Origin: JAFDVL01 sp043736395
GTDB taxonomy: Bacteria > Acidobacteriota > Blastocatellia > RBC074
Assembly (NCBI GenBank): GCA_043736395.1
Contig: JAYTCQ010000129.1
Location: 1 to 18,754, forward strand
Direction: 5' to 3'
Length of the DNA stretch: 18,754 nt
Position 1 is the stretch's first letter, and each line of letters starts with the position of its first letter. Of this stretch, positions 16,153-18,754 are shown in pieces. Both the position numbers and the translations under genes were made by a program. The notes beneath the pieces are model-generated. The model was not told the origin of the DNA, did not search any database, and saw only the letters and a list, made by a program, of their open reading frames with translations.

Positions 16153-17217
16153 ATGAACTTAATTCGTGTCGTAGTAGCGGATGATTCTCCTTTTGTGTGC
16201 CGCTTACTAAAAAAAATTATTGAATCCACTTCGGAAATCGAAGTTATCGCCACTGTGCAAAGTGGTGAAGAATTAATCAAGATCGTCACGTCTGAAAAAC
16301 CTGACGTCGTCACTTTAAATTCTTACCTCTCTGACCTCAAAGTCCTTGAGGTCTTGTCATTGCTACAGGAAAAATGTCCAACGCCGACTATTATTATTAG
16401 TGGCGCTGTTATGGATGACTCCAGCTTTGCGCTCGCGGCGATTGAGATGGGCGTCGTAGATTTTATTTTTAAATTTTCTCCTGGCGACTTGATCGACTTA
16501 AATCAAATTCGTAACGAAATCATTTCTAAAATAAAAATCTCAGCACAGGTAGATGCCGCTACAGCTGCGCCTGAAACTATTTTGACGCAAGACTTTGATA
16601 TTACAGAAGGAATCGAAATTGCAGCCTCGGAAGCCGTGATCGAGCAGGAAAATCATACTTCTCCTGAAGTCGTCATCGTGGTCGGCGCTTCGGACGGCGG
16701 GCCAGTTGTGATCCGCGAATTTCTCGAAGCCTTCCCTGAAAATTTTCCTGGCAGCGTGATCGTGGTTCATCCGAACATTACAACTGCATTAGCTGATCTG
16801 CTGGGTCAACAACCAGCTTTGAAAGTCCGCGAAGCTGTGGCTGGTGAGCGCCTCGAAAGTGGAACGGTTTATGTTTCCTCTGGCGGGTCGAATTTATACA
16901 TTAATGCAGATGGGATCATTGATGTTTCACCGGATTTTTCACCGGAAGAAAATTGTCCTCACCCTTCAATTGATTTGACGATGAAATCGATTGCCAAGCA
17001 TTACAAAGAAAAAGCGCGCGGCATTCTCCTCACCGGAATCGGACACGATGGAATTAGCGGCCTGCGCGACATTCAAAGCAATGGAGGTCGAACCTACGTG
17101 CAAGACCCGGAAAGCTGCGCCATCAATGGAATACCACAACTTGCCATCGAAGCCGGGGTCGTAGACCACATTGCCCCACCATCCCATCTCGCCCGATTGG
17201 TTACCATGGGATATTAA
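16153..17217 (+). CDS. CheB/ChpB-like methylesterase with a degenerate receiver
   Basis: This 354-residue protein has an N-terminal receiver-like domain (4-128), a linker, and a CheB methylesterase domain (170-350) that would remove receptor methyl groups or deamidate glutamines for adaptation. Esterase residues are visible: Ser180 in GASDGGP, His206 in VVHPN (placement one residue short of the usual VVQHM, so alignment is uncertain) and Asp299 in GIGHDG. In the receiver, Asp10-Asp11 and Lys107 remain, but the phosphorylation site is Asn56 (codon AAT, 16318-16320), and the following MPxMDG segment is replaced by SYLSDLK. CheA phosphorylation should therefore not be possible at the usual site. 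I choose ATG 16153 with AAGGTG (16141-16146) as ribosome-binding site; an in-frame GTG at 16144 would lie inside that site. It starts 15 bp after cheA. Confidence 0.9.
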   Translation: MNLIRVVVADDSPFVCRLLKKIIESTSEIEVIATVQSGEELIKIVTSEKPDVVTLNSYLSDLKVLEVLSLLQEKCPTPTIIISGAVMDDSSFALAAIEMGVVDFIFKFSPGDLIDLNQIRNEIISKIKISAQVDAATAAPETILTQDFDITEGIEIAASEAVIEQENHTSPEVVIVVGASDGGPVVIREFLEAFPENFPGSVIVVHPNITTALADLLGQQPALKVREAVAGERLESGTVYVSSGGSNLYINADGIIDVSPDFSPEENCPHPSIDLTMKSIAKHYKEKARGILLTGIGHDGISGLRDIQSNGGRTYVQDPESCAINGIPQLAIEAGVVDHIAPPSHLARLVTMGY

Positions 17218-17238
17218 CCAGTTTTTGAGAAGACGATT

Positions 17239-18255
17239 ATGAAAGCCTCAACAATCAAGCTTATTTCCTGTACCTCTGGCGCCGAAGATTTCTGCCTTGA
17301 TATGACCTCCATCCGTCAGATCGAAGCCGGTGAACATCTCAAAATTAATGATGAACCAAACGGCCCGCTCGGTTGGATTCACTATCAGGGAAGCGATTTG
17401 CCGGTATATGCGCTCCACGAAAAAATGGACCCGGGAAATTATGCAGCCACTGCCGATCATCACGAAGGTCGAGTCCTGATCATGGATTGTGACGAACCGT
17501 TAGCCGTCAAAGTAGATCGCGTGAACGGCCTCATTGATGCTTCTCCAGATCAAATTGCTGCAATGCCATTAATTACGGATCCGTTTCAGCAAAACCGTTA
17601 CAAAGGTCTGGTAAAAATACCGGGTCAATGGCAGCTCTACCCAAATCATCAAACCTTTGGAGCGCCTTCTAAACCAGCGCCAGCCTATTCTGAAACTGAC
17701 CTGCTCAGCACAACGCAGATTCCGATTATTATTAATTCCACCACGCCGCGACAAGGTTCCTCATTTGTTTCAATTAAGCCGCAATTGTTAATGTTTTCTT
17801 CCGCTGTTCCAGACCGGGTAGTCAATGAAGATGAGCCGATTATGTTCGCTCTGAGCCTCACTCAGGTCAAAGAATTAATGACGCCGCTGCCAATCATCTC
17901 AGTCCCGGGTTCTCCGAATTATGTCTTGGGAATGGTGAACTGGCGCGATCTTCCGGTGCCTGTGATTGACCTAAAAGTCAGGCTTGGGATTAGAACTTCC
18001 GTCCTTGATCCGGGACAATTGGAAACGCGCAGCCGGCTGCTGATCGCACAGTCTCCTCACTCGGACAAAGTCGTTGGATTCCTGATCAATTCAATGGTCA
18101 AAACCTTCGCCCTGCCAATTCCCTACCAAACTTTTGTTTCGCGACCAATGGTAGATTTGCAATTATGCAGCGGACTTTATGACATCGAAGGCCTGCCGTT
18201 GGTGATCCCAAATCTGGAAGCTCTGCTGACCAAACGCTTTCACCTGGATTCTTGA
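17239..18255 (+). CDS. Tandem CheW-domain protein
   Basis: This 338-residue protein appears to contain two CheW-like folds. The first (about 5-140) has LGWIHYQGSDLPVYAL at 44-59 in place of the usual LGxxNLRGxxxPVxDL. The second (about 180-335) has YVLGMVNWRDLPVPVIDLKVRLG at 228-250, a closer match with Trp-Arg-Asp replacing Leu-Arg-Gly. A Pro/Ser/Thr-rich linker (141-178) joins them. Pil-Chp clusters usually end with extra CheW-like proteins (ChpC, ChpE neighbours), so a second coupling protein is the natural reading; the weakly conserved first domain suggests it may be structural or interact with a different partner. ATG 17239 is preceded by GAGAAG. The gene follows cheB by 21 bp and is the last clear member of the cluster. 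Confidence 0.82.
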   Translation: MKASTIKLISCTSGAEDFCLDMTSIRQIEAGEHLKINDEPNGPLGWIHYQGSDLPVYALHEKMDPGNYAATADHHEGRVLIMDCDEPLAVKVDRVNGLIDASPDQIAAMPLITDPFQQNRYKGLVKIPGQWQLYPNHQTFGAPSKPAPAYSETDLLSTTQIPIIINSTTPRQGSSFVSIKPQLLMFSSAVPDRVVNEDEPIMFALSLTQVKELMTPLPIISVPGSPNYVLGMVNWRDLPVPVIDLKVRLGIRTSVLDPGQLETRSRLLIAQSPHSDKVVGFLINSMVKTFALPIPYQTFVSRPMVDLQLCSGLYDIEGLPLVIPNLEALLTKRFHLDS

Positions 18256-18324
18256 AAAATTCCCGCCCGACTTAATCGTTAACAATAGGAATTCATTTCA
18301 CCTGTGTTGTAAAATTCAGGCGAA

Positions 18325-18681
18325 ATGAAAATCCCGCAACGATCAAAACTCATTCGTTCCCTCATTGCCTTCTGGCTCTTTCAGCGCACTCTTACACCGG
18401 AAGAAACTAAAGAAACAATCAAAATCCTCGACGAAGAAAAGCCGACGCCAAAGCGCATCCGTTGCCCACGTTGTCAATGGCAGCCGAACGCTTCCAGCCG
18501 CTGGTATTGCTCATTTTCTCCCTTGATTGAAAAATTTTTCGGCGGCTGCGGAACTGTCTGGAATACGTTCAACACCAACGGAATCTGCCCCGGCTGTCAG
18601 CATCAATGGAGATATACGTGCTGCTTGTCGTGTACGGAATATTCGCTGCACGAAGACTGGTATGAAAATGAAAATCGCTAA
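18325..18681 (+). CDS. Small zinc-ribbon protein, uncharacterised
   Basis: This 118-residue cytoplasmic protein has many paired cysteines: CPRC (47-50), Cys62, GGCGTVWNTF (73-82), CPGC (88-91) and CCLSC (99-103), followed by SLHEDWY (107-113). Two or more zinc ribbons are likely. Similar small proteins with the CxxC...GCGTxWNTFxTxGxCPxC...HEDWY pattern are, to my recollection, widespread and annotated as hypothetical; no function is known to me. The N-terminus (1-40) is basic then acidic and helical. The gene begins 69 bp after the tandem CheW gene on the same strand, with a weak CAGG before ATG 18325, so cotranscription is possible but a link to chemosensing is not supported. Confidence 0.7.
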   Translation: MKIPQRSKLIRSLIAFWLFQRTLTPEETKETIKILDEEKPTPKRIRCPRCQWQPNASSRWYCSFSPLIEKFFGGCGTVWNTFNTNGICPGCQHQWRYTCCLSCTEYSLHEDWYENENR

Positions 18682-18700
18682 AAATAATAGCCTGCTTGAC

Positions 18701-18754
18701 TGGAGCGCGAGCGTCTCGCCACGGTCGTTTGCCAGCGCGAGCGAGGCAAACGAC
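18701..18754. repeat. GGAGCG-ended repeat with inverted repeat, cut by window edge
   Basis: TGGAGCGCGAGCG at 18701-18713 opens a GC-rich block. GTCGTTTGCC (18724-18733) and its exact complement GGCAAACGAC (18745-18754) form a 10-bp stem around 11 bases, reaching the last base of the window. AGCGCGAGCG also recurs (18704-18713 as part of GAGCGCGAGCG, and 18734-18743). It looks like another member, or compound, of the dispersed palindrome family at 613 and 10381, and the element probably continues past the edge. Confidence 0.5.

Noticed and set aside
18310..18324. TAAAAT as -10 box for the zinc-ribbon gene
   Set aside because: No -35 box at proper spacing, and the start point would fall about three bases before the ATG; too weak to annotate.
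1..18754. CRISPR array, tRNA or rRNA genes, insertion-sequence transposase
   Set aside because: I saw no regularly spaced direct repeats of CRISPR size, no recognisable tRNA or rRNA core sequences, and no transposase-like protein in any frame.

Overview
This window is dominated by one long, rightward chemosensory gene cluster of the type IV pilus (Pil-Chp-like) kind. Moderate GC, scattered GGAGCG-ended palindromes, heptanucleotide arrays and a TPR-rich response regulator suggest a soil or freshwater Acidobacteriota-like bacterium (perhaps Blastocatellia). That taxonomic guess is inference; there is no rRNA or other marker in the window.

Left part (1-4170, mostly minus strand): the 3' end of an unidentified plus-strand gene stops at 123 inside a heptanucleotide array. 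Then come three minus-strand genes: a group II truncated haemoglobin, a Tat-exported aldo/keto reductase, and a GAF-PAS-GGDEF-EAL protein with both c-di-GMP synthesis and hydrolysis motifs intact. A strong palindrome lies between the first two and a second heptanucleotide array lies before the third.

The 505 bp gap 4171-4675 separates the divergent c-di-GMP gene from the cluster. It carries a good sigma-54 (-24/-12) promoter match at 4512-4526, with possible activator sites upstream.

Cluster (4676-18255, all plus strand): TPR/zinc-ribbon/receiver protein (PilG-like C-terminus); stand-alone receiver (PilH-like); CheW (PilI-like); PilJ-like receptor with a large periplasmic domain; a small outer-membrane beta-barrel protein; a second, nearly sensorless receptor with an altered signalling tip; a 1364-residue CheA hybrid kinase with two Hpt domains, long acidic linkers and a C-terminal receiver; a CheB-type methylesterase whose receiver has Asn at the phosphorylation site; and a tandem-CheW protein. 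The expected logic is receptors to CheW to CheA, phosphotransfer to the receivers, and adaptation by CheB. No CheR methyltransferase, pilus motor or pilin gene is visible, so the output (twitching, surface sensing, cyclic nucleotide control) cannot be read from this window.

Right end (18325-18754): a small cysteine-rich zinc-ribbon protein of unknown function, then another palindromic repeat that runs off the window edge.

The most unusual points are the pseudo-receiver CheB, the receptor pair with a diverged hairpin tip in an otherwise nucleotide-conserved stretch, the beta-barrel gene inserted between the receptors, the zinc ribbon in the PilG-like regulator, and the putative sigma-54 control.
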